Shown here: piece after piece, positions 54,719 through 63,997 of the stretch
How positions within the stretch are numbered: the stretch's first letter is position 1
Layout: each line of letters begins with the position of its first letter
Assembly (NCBI RefSeq): GCF_017948305.1
Contig: NZ_CP072842.1
Span: 412,001 to 476,000 of the forward strand
Length of the DNA: 64,000 bases
Reading direction: 5' to 3'
Source: Faecalibacter bovis
GTDB lineage: Bacteria; Bacteroidota; Bacteroidia; Flavobacteriales; Weeksellaceae
The notes under the pieces: model-generated
Seen by the model: only the letters and a program-made list of their open reading frames with translations
Database searches by the model: none
What the model was told of the DNA's origin: nothing
Program-made: the position numbers and the translations under genes

Positions 54719-57631
54719 TTAATAGTTGAATAAATCTTCAAGAGTTAATTCCTTAACTTCTCCTAATTTATTTACAGCTTCCCAATCTAAACTTTCTTTT
54801 TTCCCGATTAATCCCACATTAAATTTTTGTCCTTTAATATGTTTTTGGAAAAATTGATCTAATTTATCGATAGTCAACGTTGATGTTTGGTTGTAAATAT
54901 CTTTGTTAATATCGTAATTTAAACCACGGTCTTGTAAAGATAACCAGTAGAAGAATACATTAGATTTTGTATATCTTTTTGTAGCGATTTGCTTTAAAGC
55001 AGCCTGTTTAGAATTCTCAAATTGGCTTTCAGCTTTTGGCATATCATTCATCAAATCTAACATTGCATCAACAGCTTGTGGCAATTTATTTGCTTGCGTT
55101 CCGATGTTTGCTCTTACATAGTTGTAATCACCTTTTTTAGTTCCATTAGAGTAAGAAGAACGTGCAGAATATGCTAATGATTTAGACTCACGAATTTCTT
55201 GGAATACAATTGATGATAAACCACCTCCGAAATATTCATTGAACATTCCTGATGGTGTTAATAAATTAGAATCGAACTGTTGATCTCTAGCTACAAAATT
55301 AATTTCAGCTTGTACCATATCATAAGGAGCAAAGTAAACTTTACCTAATGTTGGGTTTTGAGCAAATTCTTTTTTCGCTGGAATTTTAGATGAAGTTCCG
55401 AAGTTGTGATATTTTTCAATTAACTTTTTAGCTTCTGCCTCATTATTTCCGTAGTAAAAAACTTGATGCTCATAATTAAAGAAATCTTTAATTAATTGCG
55501 TTAATTCTTTTGGATCAATTGCTTTTAATTCCTGTTCAGACAAAATATTTCTGAAACGATTTTCTGGTCCATATTGTGCATAGCTATTTAAAGCAGCAAC
55601 AATTGCATTTTTATTTTTCTTCGCGTTTACACGAGATTTTAAAATCGTATTTACATATTCGTCATAAGATTCTTTATTTGCCACAGCATCAGAAATCAAA
55701 TGTTCAAATAAACGTAAACCTTCTCCTAAATTCTTTTGTAAAGCAGTTACAGAAACGTAAGTACGATCTGTACCTGAATTTACATTATACTCAACTCCAT
55801 ATTTGTAAAATTCTTTCTTTAAATTTTCTGGTGAATATTTAGAAGTTCCTAAATAATCTAAATAATTAATCGCTAAAGAAAGTTTTTTATCATGATCAGA
55901 TCCAACTTCAGAAATGTAGTACACTGTACTAATATCATTAGTTTTATTTTGGATTGAAGTAAATTTTGCTTTTTTTACTTTTCCTTCTTTCAATTCTTTC
56001 TTGAAATCAACAAAAACAGGTTTGATATCATCAGAATTTATTTTCATAAACTCTTTGTACCAGTTAGATTGTGCATCACGATTTAATTGAATTGGCGTAA
56101 TTCCTGGATTTGAAACGCGAACTAAATCTTTATTTTCTCCTTGTCGCTTGTAAACAATTACATAGTTGTCCTTGTAATGTTTATTCGCAAAATCCATCAA
56201 TTCTTTTTTCGTAATTTTGGATAAATCTTCGTGTTCAGAAACTACTTTTTCCCAAGGTGTATCGTTAATGAAAGATTTGTATAAACTACTAGCTAACGAG
56301 CGTGTATTTTCCCATGATCTCATACGAGATTTTTTCATGTCATTTACAACCGCATCAATCATCCAATCATCAAAATCTCCTTTCTTAATTTTTTCAATTT
56401 GACCTAATAATAAATCACGAACTTCTTCTAAAGATTGACCTTGTTTTGGTGCTCCAGAAAAAGAATGCATTCCGTAATCACGGAAAAAAGATGCTCCAGA
56501 ACCTGCGCCTAAAGCTTTTTGTTGTTGATTGATATTTAAGTCAATTAAACCTGCAGTAGAATTGCTTAAAATATAATCGATTAAAGTTACATATTTCGCA
56601 TCTTTAGAATTAACTCCGTCAAAACGATAAGCAAATTGTACTCTTTCAGATGATGGACTTGTTACATCCGATGAAATAATTTTTTTGATTGGATCTTCTT
56701 TTGCTACATATTGTGCTGGAGCTGGTTTTTTAGCCATTCCACCAAAATATTTATCAATTAAAGGAACAGCTGTATCATAATCAAAATCACCAATTAATAA
56801 CACAGCCATATTACTTGCAACATAGTATTTATCGAAGTAATTATGAATTGCAACCATTGACGGATTCTTTAAATGTTCAGAAGTTCCGATTGTTGTTTGT
56901 GTTCCGTAGTGTGATTTTGGGAATAAAGTTTCCATTAATTTATAGAAAACCAAACGACCATCATTATCCTGAGAACGATTAAATTCCTCATAAACAGCTT
57001 CTAATTCAGTGTGGAATAAACGTAAAGTTAATTCGTTGAATCTTTCAGCTTCGATCATTAAGAATTTTTCTAATTCGTTGCTCGGAATGTTATTATGGTA
57101 AATTGTTTCCTCTAAAGATGTATGTGCATTAGTTCCTGATGCACCTAAAGACGAAATTAATTTATCGTATTCATTTGCAACAGCATATTTAGATGCTTCT
57201 TGTGAAACCTCATCAATTTTTTTATAGATCGCAATCTTTTTTTCTGGATCTTTTTCTGCTTTATGTTGTTCGTATAAATTAGAAATTTGTTGAAGTAATG
57301 GTTTTTCCTTTTCCCAATTCTGAGTTCCAATTTTAGACGTTCCTTTAAATACCATATGCTCTAAGTAGTGAGCTAAACCAGTATTATCTTCCGGATCGTT
57401 ATTAGAACCTGTTTTTACAGCAATATGAGTTTGAATTCTTGGCTCGTCTTTTATTTGAGCTAAATAAATTTTTAAACCATTATCTAATGTATAGATACGA
57501 GTTTTAGTTGGATCATTTTCAACAATTTCGTAACTATAACCTTTATTATCAGTTTTTTTCACGGTATTAAATTGTGCATGAGCTAATACTGAGGAAAATA
57601 AAATTCCACAGACTAGAAGTGATTTTTTCAT
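54719..57631 (-). CDS. M16 family zinc metallopeptidase (exported)
   Basis: A 970-residue peptidase with signal peptide (1-20, ending A-H-A-Q; start chosen at 57631 because the upstream ATG at 57664 adds a pointless extension). H88-Y-L-E91-H92 is the inverted zinc motif HxxEH, so it is active in the N-terminal half; the C-terminal half has a second M16 domain without the motif, as in pitrilysin/insulinase. Likely degrades peptides in the periplasm. It is 63 bp after crcB on the same strand. Confidence 0.92.
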   Translation of the reverse strand: MKKSLLVCGILFSSVLAHAQFNTVKKTDNKGYSYEIVENDPTKTRIYTLDNGLKIYLAQIKDEPRIQTHIAVKTGSNNDPEDNTGLAHYLEHMVFKGTSKIGTQNWEKEKPLLQQISNLYEQHKAEKDPEKKIAIYKKIDEVSQEASKYAVANEYDKLISSLGASGTNAHTSLEETIYHNNIPSNELEKFLMIEAERFNELTLRLFHTELEAVYEEFNRSQDNDGRLVFYKLMETLFPKSHYGTQTTIGTSEHLKNPSMVAIHNYFDKYYVASNMAVLLIGDFDYDTAVPLIDKYFGGMAKKPAPAQYVAKEDPIKKIISSDVTSPSSERVQFAYRFDGVNSKDAKYVTLIDYILSNSTAGLIDLNINQQQKALGAGSGASFFRDYGMHSFSGAPKQGQSLEEVRDLLLGQIEKIKKGDFDDWMIDAVVNDMKKSRMRSWENTRSLASSLYKSFINDTPWEKVVSEHEDLSKITKKELMDFANKHYKDNYVIVYKRQGENKDLVRVSNPGITPIQLNRDAQSNWYKEFMKINSDDIKPVFVDFKKELKEGKVKKAKFTSIQNKTNDISTVYYISEVGSDHDKKLSLAINYLDYLGTSKYSPENLKKEFYKYGVEYNVNSGTDRTYVSVTALQKNLGEGLRLFEHLISDAVANKESYDEYVNTILKSRVNAKKNKNAIVAALNSYAQYGPENRFRNILSEQELKAIDPKELTQLIKDFFNYEHQVFYYGNNEAEAKKLIEKYHNFGTSSKIPAKKEFAQNPTLGKVYFAPYDMVQAEINFVARDQQFDSNLLTPSGMFNEYFGGGLSSIVFQEIRESKSLAYSARSSYSNGTKKGDYNYVRANIGTQANKLPQAVDAMLDLMNDMPKAESQFENSKQAALKQIATKRYTKSNVFFYWLSLQDRGLNYDINKDIYNQTSTLTIDKLDQFFQKHIKGQKFNVGLIGKKESLDWEAVNKLGEVKELTLEDLFNY

Positions 57632-57694
57632 GTAGTTAATTTTAATCAACTTAAAAATAAGCATTATTAACTAAATGAAATTAATAAATTAATG

Positions 57695-58066
57695 TTAAAG
57701 AATGATTTTATAACCTAATCTTACAGCTAAGATTCCTAAAATTACACTTAGTGAAATATATAGCGCAGGAACTAAGAAATTTTCCTGTTGAAATAGTTTG
57801 AGATTTTCATTTGCAAATGTGGAGAAAGTTGTAAATCCGCCACAAAAACCAATGATTAATAAAGAATTTAAATCAGAATTTCCGAGATTATTTTTCTCGG
57901 AAATTCCGTATAATATTCCAATAAGTAAACAACCTATAATATTTATTGAAAATGTTGCAATAGGAAAAGATATTGTAATAATCTGATTAATCCCAATTGT
58001 AATCAGATAACGTAATACACTTCCTAATGCTCCACCAAAACCAACAAATAAAATAGTTTTGATCAT
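57695..58066 (-). CDS. crcB: Fluoride channel CrcB/Fluc
   Basis: A 123-residue, four-TM protein of the usual Fluc size. G-G-A-L-G-S-V-L-R-Y and G-F-C-G-G-F-T-T-F-S-T-F are the family signatures. It forms dual-topology dimers that export fluoride. I looked for a fluoride riboswitch; the gene starts 4 bp after the FAD oxidoreductase gene, leaving no room for one. Confidence 0.95.
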   Translation of the reverse strand: MIKTILFVGFGGALGSVLRYLITIGINQIITISFPIATFSINIIGCLLIGILYGISEKNNLGNSDLNSLLIIGFCGGFTTFSTFANENLKLFQQENFLVPALYISLSVILGILAVRLGYKIIL

Positions 58067-58070
58067 TATT

Positions 58071-59639
58071 TTATTTCTTTAAAAAATTCTTTACAGCGAC
58101 AGCAACTTTAGCGCCATCCATTGCAGCAGAAATGATTCCGCCGGCATATCCAGCACCTTCAGCACAAGGAAATAAACCAGAAACTTGCACATGCTCTAAA
58201 GTTTCATCGTTTCGAGGAATACGCACAGGTGACGAAGTACGAGATTCTGTTGCTACAACGTTAGCTTCTTCTGTGTAGTAACCATTCATTTTTTTTCCGA
58301 AAGTTTGAAATCCTAATCGCAAAGAATCGTGAACTTCTTTTGGTAAAACTTCACTTAATAATCCTGAAGTAAGACCTGGTAAATATGAACTATCGTTTAA
58401 GGAATTTGATAATTTACCTGAAACAAAATCCGTCATACGTTGCGCCGGTGCTTTTAATAATCCACCTCCAACTTGCCAAGCTTTTTGTTCTACCATTTGT
58501 TGAAACTTCATTCCAGCTAATGGTCCTTCGAAACCATATTTTGCAAAATCTTTTTCATCAACAGTTACTACCATTCCTGAGTTTGCAAAATATCCATCGC
58601 GCTTAGATGGTGACCATCCATTTACAACTAATTCACCTTCATCTGTAGAAGCTGGTGCAATAATTCCACCTGGACACATACAAAATGAAAAAACTCCACG
58701 TCCTGCTTCTTGCGAAACTAATGAATATGATGCTGGCGGTAAATATTGATTTCTTTCAGTTCCAATTGGACAATGGTATTGAGAAGAATCAATAAGATTT
58801 TGTTTATGCTCTATACGAACTCCTAAAGCAAATGGTTTAGCTTCTATCAACACTTTTTTTGCTGCTAACATTCTAAAAATATCACGAGCTGAATGTCCAG
58901 TTGCTAATATTAAAGATGAAGTTTTGATACGTGTATCATTATTTAATTCAATTCCTTTGATCTGATTATTCTCGATAATGATATCAGTTAATTTAGTATC
59001 GAATAAAACTTCTCCTCCACATTCAATAATCGCTTCACGCATATTAGCTATAATCCCAGGTAACTTATTTGTACCGATATGTGGATGTGCTTCTTGTAAA
59101 ATACGTTCGGTTGCTCCAAAGTGAACAAACCATTGTAGAGATTTTAAAATATTACCACGTTTAGTTGAACGTGTATATAATTTTCCGTCCGAATACGTTC
59201 CAGCTCCTCCTTCACCATAACAATAGTTAGACTCTGGATTAACTTTACCTTCTTTATTCATCGCAGCTAAATCTCGTCGACGATCACGAACATTTTTACC
59301 ACGCTCGATGATAATAGGTTTTAAACCAAGTTCTATCAACTCCAATGCTGCAAATAAACCAGCAGGGCCGGCACCGGCTATGTAAACCTCTTGCGCGTTA
59401 GCTACATTTTGTAAATTTGGATGAAATTCGAAAGCATCAAAAAAATCTTCCCCAATAAAAACATTTGCTTGTAATTGCGTTACAATATTTCTACTTCTTG
59501 CATCTAATGAGCGACGGGTAATTTGATATGCATTGATATTTTCCGGTCTTGTTTTCGCTGCTGCGGCTAAACGTTGTTTCAAAATAGTTTCGTTTGCTGC
59601 TTCTGCAGGAGAAATTCGGATAGTTACGTTTTGAGGCAT
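58071..59639 (-). CDS. FAD-dependent oxidoreductase (COG2509-like)
   Basis: A 522-residue protein. An N-terminal domain of about 80 residues precedes the FAD fold: G89-x-G91-x-x-G94 in V-Y-I-A-G-A-G-P-A-G. The C-terminal A-G-Y-A-G-G-I-I-S-A-A-M-D-G motif closes the FAD site. The N-terminal extension and E-G-G-A-G-T-Y-S-D-G-K-L-Y segment match uncharacterised FAD dehydrogenases of the COG2509 type. Substrate unknown. First gene of a run with crcB and perhaps the M16 peptidase. Confidence 0.88.
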   Translation of the reverse strand: MPQNVTIRISPAEAANETILKQRLAAAAKTRPENINAYQITRRSLDARSRNIVTQLQANVFIGEDFFDAFEFHPNLQNVANAQEVYIAGAGPAGLFAALELIELGLKPIIIERGKNVRDRRRDLAAMNKEGKVNPESNYCYGEGGAGTYSDGKLYTRSTKRGNILKSLQWFVHFGATERILQEAHPHIGTNKLPGIIANMREAIIECGGEVLFDTKLTDIIIENNQIKGIELNNDTRIKTSSLILATGHSARDIFRMLAAKKVLIEAKPFALGVRIEHKQNLIDSSQYHCPIGTERNQYLPPASYSLVSQEAGRGVFSFCMCPGGIIAPASTDEGELVVNGWSPSKRDGYFANSGMVVTVDEKDFAKYGFEGPLAGMKFQQMVEQKAWQVGGGLLKAPAQRMTDFVSGKLSNSLNDSSYLPGLTSGLLSEVLPKEVHDSLRLGFQTFGKKMNGYYTEEANVVATESRTSSPVRIPRNDETLEHVQVSGLFPCAEGAGYAGGIISAAMDGAKVAVAVKNFLKK

Positions 59640-59664
59640 ATTTATTGTCTAAAAAATAAGAATA

Positions 59665-59701
59665 CAAAATTAATCTAAACGAATCAAAAGATATAATTTT
59701 G
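59665..59701. promoter_or_regulatory. Divergent -7 boxes for FAD oxidoreductase and chagasin-like gene
   Basis: Minus strand TAATTTTG at 59672-59665; plus strand TAATTTTG at 59694-59701. Their starts diverge over about 50 bp. Confidence 0.5.
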
Positions 59702-59733
59702 TTTTAATAAATAATTTTAAAACCAATATAACT

Positions 59734-60126
59734 ATGAAAAATACATTAATTTTTTCAGCGCTTCTTACATTAATCAGTTCTTGTTCAGTTCAAAAAGGAG
59801 AACACACTAAAATATACAATTTAGATGAAGTTAAGTCTGATCTAACTGTAAATATGAAGGTTGATGAAAGGATACAAATTACAGCTAAAGCAAATCCGTC
59901 AACTGGATATTCTTGGAATATTACAACTCCAGAAAATTGTAATGTAAACTTGACGGAAGTTGAAAACAAAAACTTGAGTGAAGAAGTAATGCTAGGTGCA
60001 CCAATTCGAAATATTTATAATTATACAGGTGTGTCGAAAGGTGAGTGTGTTGTTGAGTTTGATTATTCAAGACCTTGGGAAGGAAAAAGTAATCAACCAA
60101 AACGTATAAAATTTATTGTAAAATAA
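59734..60126 (+). CDS. Chagasin-type protease inhibitor I42, lipoprotein
   Basis: A 130-residue lipoprotein (lipobox I-S-S-C). The I42 signature is complete: N-P-S-T-G-Y-S-W (about 67-74), the L4-type loop that enters the active site of papain-like proteases, and R-P-W-E (about 114-117), the third loop. These inhibitors block C1 cysteine peptidases. A C1 peptidase gene lies only about 500 bp away on the other strand and a second inhibitor-like gene follows at 60162. Confidence 0.88.
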   Translation: MKNTLIFSALLTLISSCSVQKGEHTKIYNLDEVKSDLTVNMKVDERIQITAKANPSTGYSWNITTPENCNVNLTEVENKNLSEEVMLGAPIRNIYNYTGVSKGECVVEFDYSRPWEGKSNQPKRIKFIVK

Positions 60127-60147
60127 AATTTTGTTTAGTTAAGTTTG
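60115..60147 (+). promoter_or_regulatory. Promoter of the second inhibitor-like gene
   Basis: ATTG at 60115-60118, 21-base spacer, TAAGTTTG at 60140-60147; start near 60153, 9 bases before the ATG. Confidence 0.5.
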
Positions 60148-60161
60148 AGTAATTTTAGTTT

Positions 60162-60599
60162 ATGAAATTTATCTTTAGAACTTTTATACTTGCAACAAGT
60201 TTTGCATTTGTTTCTTGTGGAGAAAAGGAGAATTTAGAATCTGAATCAACTTCATCTGAAGAAGTTGTTTTGGAATCGGAAAATCCACAATCTTTTGTAA
60301 AAGATTCTTTTACATATTATAATGAGCATAACAAAAAAGTTGATGTAGCCACTGATCAGTATTTTGGATTTGTCTTCAAAACAGATGAACAGAATTTATT
60401 ATGGGAATTAGATCCTAAAATTGATAATAATTTAGTTTATGTTTCAGAAATCTACGAACCTGAATTAGATCAACCCGAAAAATAATCTGACGGCAAACAA
60501 TATTTTACTTTTCAAGCTAGTAAGAAAGGAAACACGAAATTGAAATTTATCTCAAAAATTTCTAACGAAACAAAAACGATTCATATTCATATTAAATAA
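60162..60599 (+). pseudogene. Inhibitor-like lipoprotein gene with an in-frame TAA
   Basis: Lipobox V-S-C near residue 19. The open frame stops at TAA 60483-60485 after 107 codons, but the same frame continues with S-D-G-K-Q-Y-F-T-F-Q-A-S-K-K-G-N-T-K-L-K and on to TAA at 60597-60599, giving 145 codons. The continuation matches the beta-strand pattern of I42-type inhibitors (compare the end of the preceding gene). The NPTTGY and RPW loops are not recognisable, so any inhibitor role is uncertain. Either a nonsense mutation, a sequencing error, or a functional short form. Confidence 0.65.
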
Positions 60600-60632
60600 A
60601 AAAAATCCACTCAAATTTGAGTGTATTTTTTT
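60598..60632. terminator. Bidirectional terminator between inhibitor-like gene and C1 peptidase
   Basis: AATCCACTCAAA/TTTGAGTGTATT stem (one mismatch), flanked by A-run and T-run. Confidence 0.75.
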
Positions 60633-60647
60633 ATTATATCATTGTAA

Positions 60648-61841
60648 TTATTTACCTAATTTCTTTAAAAGCTGTTTTGGAACTCCATTTTTATGAACCA
60701 ATAAATTTAATGTTTTGTATTGTACATAAGCTTTCGTTACATACATGTATCCTTCATAATCATTTGTTGTTCCCCAAGAATTTTTTATAATGTAGTATTC
60801 TTTTCCGTTTTGATCTTTAGCTAAACCAACAATGTGCATTCCGTGGTCATCAGTAGTTTCGTAATTATCAAATGCCATTTGACGCATTTCTTCCGTAATA
60901 ACAGCTTCTGGTTTTGGACCATTAAACATTTCAGCTTTTTCTTGAGCAGACATGTCCTCAAAACGTTTTGTTGGTACATACGCTACTCCATTTTTCCAAG
61001 AAAAAGATTTTTCTGAAACATCTTGTGCCCAAGCTACAGTAAATCCATTTTTCAAAGCATAATCAATCGTATTTGTAATATCATTCATTGGAATATTATA
61101 ATACTGCCCAAACGCCCAGTTGTCTGGAATCATTAAAATAAATGGCTTGTATAATTCATATTCTTTAAAAGATGATAACGGAATATAATCATCAGGATTT
61201 ATACCCACTACTTCATCAGCAAATGTTCGAGGTGTATATTTTTTACCGTTATAAGTAAACTCTTTAGGATATTCACCTAAATAAGCATCCATAATACCAG
61301 AATAAGCTGTTTTCCAATTAGGAGTTAATTTCCCATTTGGGTTAGAAACTATTCCTTTTAAGAAACCTTCCATTGCAGCCGACATTTCTCCAAATTGGTT
61401 TTTAGTCGTACCGTAATTCAATCCAGAATAAACCTCCTGCGGAACCATTCCGTATTTTTTGTACACATCCATCACATCATGAAATAAACCTCCTTCTCCT
61501 AAAGCAATATTTCCATGCATTTTTACATATTGGTTCGCACGATCTGCATAAGCATTACGCGCTACAAATATTTGAGATAATTGTACAGGTTGTTTTCCCA
61601 TTCTTAACATTTCAGACTCTAAGAATGAATTTCCTGAATATGACCAACAAGTTCCTGATGAACCTTGATTTTGAACAGGTGTTTTTGCTAAGTTGATTAA
61701 CTCTGTAAATTGGAATGCTTGTTTTGCATTTTCACTTGCATTTTTGCTTAAAGAATTAACTAAGTTATCTTGTGCAAATGTTATTTGTGTTGCTCCTAAA
61801 AATAAAGCTGAAGCTAAGATAGGATAGAATATTTTACGCAT
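60648..61841 (-). CDS. Exported C1 cysteine peptidase (bleomycin hydrolase/PepC-like)
   Basis: A 397-residue protease with signal peptide (1-23, ending T-F-A-Q). The active site is complete: oxyanion Gln59, catalytic Cys65 in G-T-C-W, His333 in D-D-H-G-M and Asn354 in K-N-S-W-G-T. The layout fits the PepC/bleomycin hydrolase group, but an exported form is unlike cytoplasmic PepC and there is no long propeptide. It is convergent with the chagasin-type inhibitor genes. Confidence 0.9.
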   Translation of the reverse strand: MRKIFYPILASALFLGATQITFAQDNLVNSLSKNASENAKQAFQFTELINLAKTPVQNQGSSGTCWSYSGNSFLESEMLRMGKQPVQLSQIFVARNAYADRANQYVKMHGNIALGEGGLFHDVMDVYKKYGMVPQEVYSGLNYGTTKNQFGEMSAAMEGFLKGIVSNPNGKLTPNWKTAYSGIMDAYLGEYPKEFTYNGKKYTPRTFADEVVGINPDDYIPLSSFKEYELYKPFILMIPDNWAFGQYYNIPMNDITNTIDYALKNGFTVAWAQDVSEKSFSWKNGVAYVPTKRFEDMSAQEKAEMFNGPKPEAVITEEMRQMAFDNYETTDDHGMHIVGLAKDQNGKEYYIIKNSWGTTNDYEGYMYVTKAYVQYKTLNLLVHKNGVPKQLLKKLGK

Positions 61842-61975
61842 TTTAATTTGAATTGTTGTTTGCTATAGGTAGCTAATATCTTTAAAATGTTATAAAAAAG
61901 CTCTATTTTTTTAGATAAAGTTTTAATATTTATGTTTTTTTAAATGATATCCTATTTTAAGTGTAGAATTAATAT

Positions 61976-63604
61976 TTAAAATTGACTTAAAATACCAAAA
62001 TGTATTTTTGATTCTTTAAAATCAAAAGGTGTATTTTCTGTTTTACCAACCGCATAACTTAAATTAAAAATTCCAATCTTAGTCATAAATGATAATCCTG
62101 TTCCGAAACTGATGAAATTTGTATTCAAATCCATTCGCTTATTATCGATAAACGCATAATCTCCGAAAACACTAACGTAAAATCCTTCATTAGGTAAAAA
62201 GCGATATTCCAAACTTCCTATTCCGTAAAGGTTCGCAATAATACTTTCCTCGTTAAAACCTCTAATACTACCAAAACCACCAATTCGGTACAATTCGTTT
62301 TCAGATAACAAATCATTTTCATCTAACAAAGTTTTAAAACTAACTGCACCTTTTAAATAATGTTTTTTATAAAACTGAAAAATTCGATAAGTTTCTAAAC
62401 CTATTTCGTATTGTTTTGAATTTTCATTGACGATCTCTTCAGTCAAAGAAAAGTTTTTTTCTTTCTTTTTAATCGACGATGCAAAAACACGCAATAATGA
62501 TTTTCCTTCCATTAACTGAAATGGATGACGAACAAAATATTCGTAACTTAAACCAATTCCCGTTTTATTAAAATCGTCATAATTCTTAGCAAAACTTTCA
62601 TCATCTAACAAATAATTTGATGTAGTATAAGATAAATTCGCTCCTAAACTTGAGTTTGGATTGATTTGATAAAATAAACGTTCGTTCAAATCTAAATTGA
62701 CGAAAACAGAATCTTGTTTAAATAACTTAAATTGAGTTTCGGATCCAATTGGTGATTTAAATAAATAAGGTAATTTAACTCGAATATCTAAAGTTGTATT
62801 TTTATTTGCCGTTCCGATCCAATTCAATCGAATTTGTTCTAATCCATTAAAAATATTATTCATTTCTAATTGAACATTTCCATTTAATTTGAAATCGCCA
62901 TTTTCATCATTCCCGAAACCTAAAATTCCGTCAAATGTATTTGATTTAACTTTTTTTGGATACAGATAGATAATGGTAGAATCTGGTCTAAACAAAGTTT
63001 GTGGCTCTTGCAACTGCACAATGTAATTCGTATTTTGCATAACGCTACTTGCATTAGCAAGAACAGATTCGTTATATATTTTTCCTTTTTTTAGGCCTAA
63101 ACCATGTAGAATATAACCTTTAGAAAGTTTAGTATAACCAACAGATTTTACAGCATCAATCTTTCTTTGTACACCTAAATTTAGTTTTAATTCTATTTTT
63201 TGTTCGTCTTTGATGTTTCCATGTGGAATTAACTGAACATTTGTAAATGAAAAACCATTTTTATCTTGTTCTTCGATATATTTTGATAGAATAGAATCTA
63301 AATTATTCGTAGGATTGAAATCTTGATTTTTGAAAATCGTTTCATTTTTAACCCAAATATTTTTAAAGTTTTTTCCTTTATTTAAATAAATTTTATCGGC
63401 TTTGATTGAATCTATTTGTAGTGTATAAAACCCAATTGTAGCTAACGAATCAAGCGCTTTTATTTTGTCTTGAGAATAAAAATCAAATTCGTAGCTATTT
63501 TTTTGTTCGTTCCATCTATAAAATTCAGTTTTGTTTTGTGCAGAAATGCTAATCCCACAAAGAAATAAAAAAATACAATAGATGTAGAACAAGTGTTTTA
63601 ACAT
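61976..63604 (-). CDS. Omp85/BamA-type outer-membrane protein
   Basis: A 542-residue protein with a signal peptide (about 1-22, ending I-S-A-Q). Two or three POTRA-like periplasmic repeats (about 40-215) precede a barrel whose last third contains R-I-G-G-F-G-S-I-R-G-F-N-E-E, the R-G-F/Y motif of the Omp85 family. It is shorter than BamA (about 800) and lacks the lipobox of TamL, so it may be a smaller, specialised translocator or a TpsB-like protein. Partner unknown. Confidence 0.83.
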   Translation of the reverse strand: MLKHLFYIYCIFLFLCGISISAQNKTEFYRWNEQKNSYEFDFYSQDKIKALDSLATIGFYTLQIDSIKADKIYLNKGKNFKNIWVKNETIFKNQDFNPTNNLDSILSKYIEEQDKNGFSFTNVQLIPHGNIKDEQKIELKLNLGVQRKIDAVKSVGYTKLSKGYILHGLGLKKGKIYNESVLANASSVMQNTNYIVQLQEPQTLFRPDSTIIYLYPKKVKSNTFDGILGFGNDENGDFKLNGNVQLEMNNIFNGLEQIRLNWIGTANKNTTLDIRVKLPYLFKSPIGSETQFKLFKQDSVFVNLDLNERLFYQINPNSSLGANLSYTTSNYLLDDESFAKNYDDFNKTGIGLSYEYFVRHPFQLMEGKSLLRVFASSIKKKEKNFSLTEEIVNENSKQYEIGLETYRIFQFYKKHYLKGAVSFKTLLDENDLLSENELYRIGGFGSIRGFNEESIIANLYGIGSLEYRFLPNEGFYVSVFGDYAFIDNKRMDLNTNFISFGTGLSFMTKIGIFNLSYAVGKTENTPFDFKESKIHFGILSQF

Positions 63605-63643
63605 TAAGGTTAGAGATTAAAATAATTGATTTATAAATATATA

Positions 63644-63687
63644 TGATTAAAAATCATTTTTAATCAAAGAAAAACCAATTATTTTTG
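63644..63687. promoter_or_regulatory. Perfect inverted repeat and -7 box between Omp85 and DUF3817 genes
   Basis: TGATTAAAAA-TCA-TTTTTAATCA at 63644-63666 is a perfect 10-bp inverted repeat. A plus-strand -7 box TATTTTTG at 63680-63687 serves the DUF3817 gene (start near 63693, ATG 63704). The repeat could be an operator for either gene. Confidence 0.4.
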
Positions 63688-63703
63688 AGCAAATTTAAGA
63701 TTA

Positions 63704-63997
63704 ATGTTGAAGTTTTTTAAAATTACGGGATATTTAGAAGCACTTTCTGCTATTGCTTTATTCTTTTTCGCAATGCCAATGAAGTATATTTTTGATGATC
63801 CAATTTGGGTTACTCATATCGGACGTATACATGGTGGATTATTTATTCTTTACATGGTATTGGTTTATATCTTAAAAGAGAAATACAACTGGTCTTGGAA
63901 AATATTTGCTATATTTTTTGTCGCATCTATCATTCCAGGAGGTACAATTTGGGCAGACAAACGTTTGATTGAAGGAAAAAAATATAATAATAACTAA
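63704..63997 (+). CDS. DUF3817 family membrane protein
   Basis: A 97-residue, three-TM inner-membrane protein. G-R-I-H-G-G-L-F-I-L-Y (about 40-50) is the DUF3817 motif with its conserved His. Function unknown. It ends just inside the window edge; the following 3 bases hold nothing. Confidence 0.85.
   Translation: MLKFFKITGYLEALSAIALFFFAMPMKYIFDDPIWVTHIGRIHGGLFILYMVLVYILKEKYNWSWKIFAIFFVASIIPGGTIWADKRLIEGKKYNNN

Noticed and set aside
58067-58070. Fluoride riboswitch upstream of crcB
   Set aside because: Only 4 bp separate crcB from the upstream gene and no crcB-type aptamer is visible.
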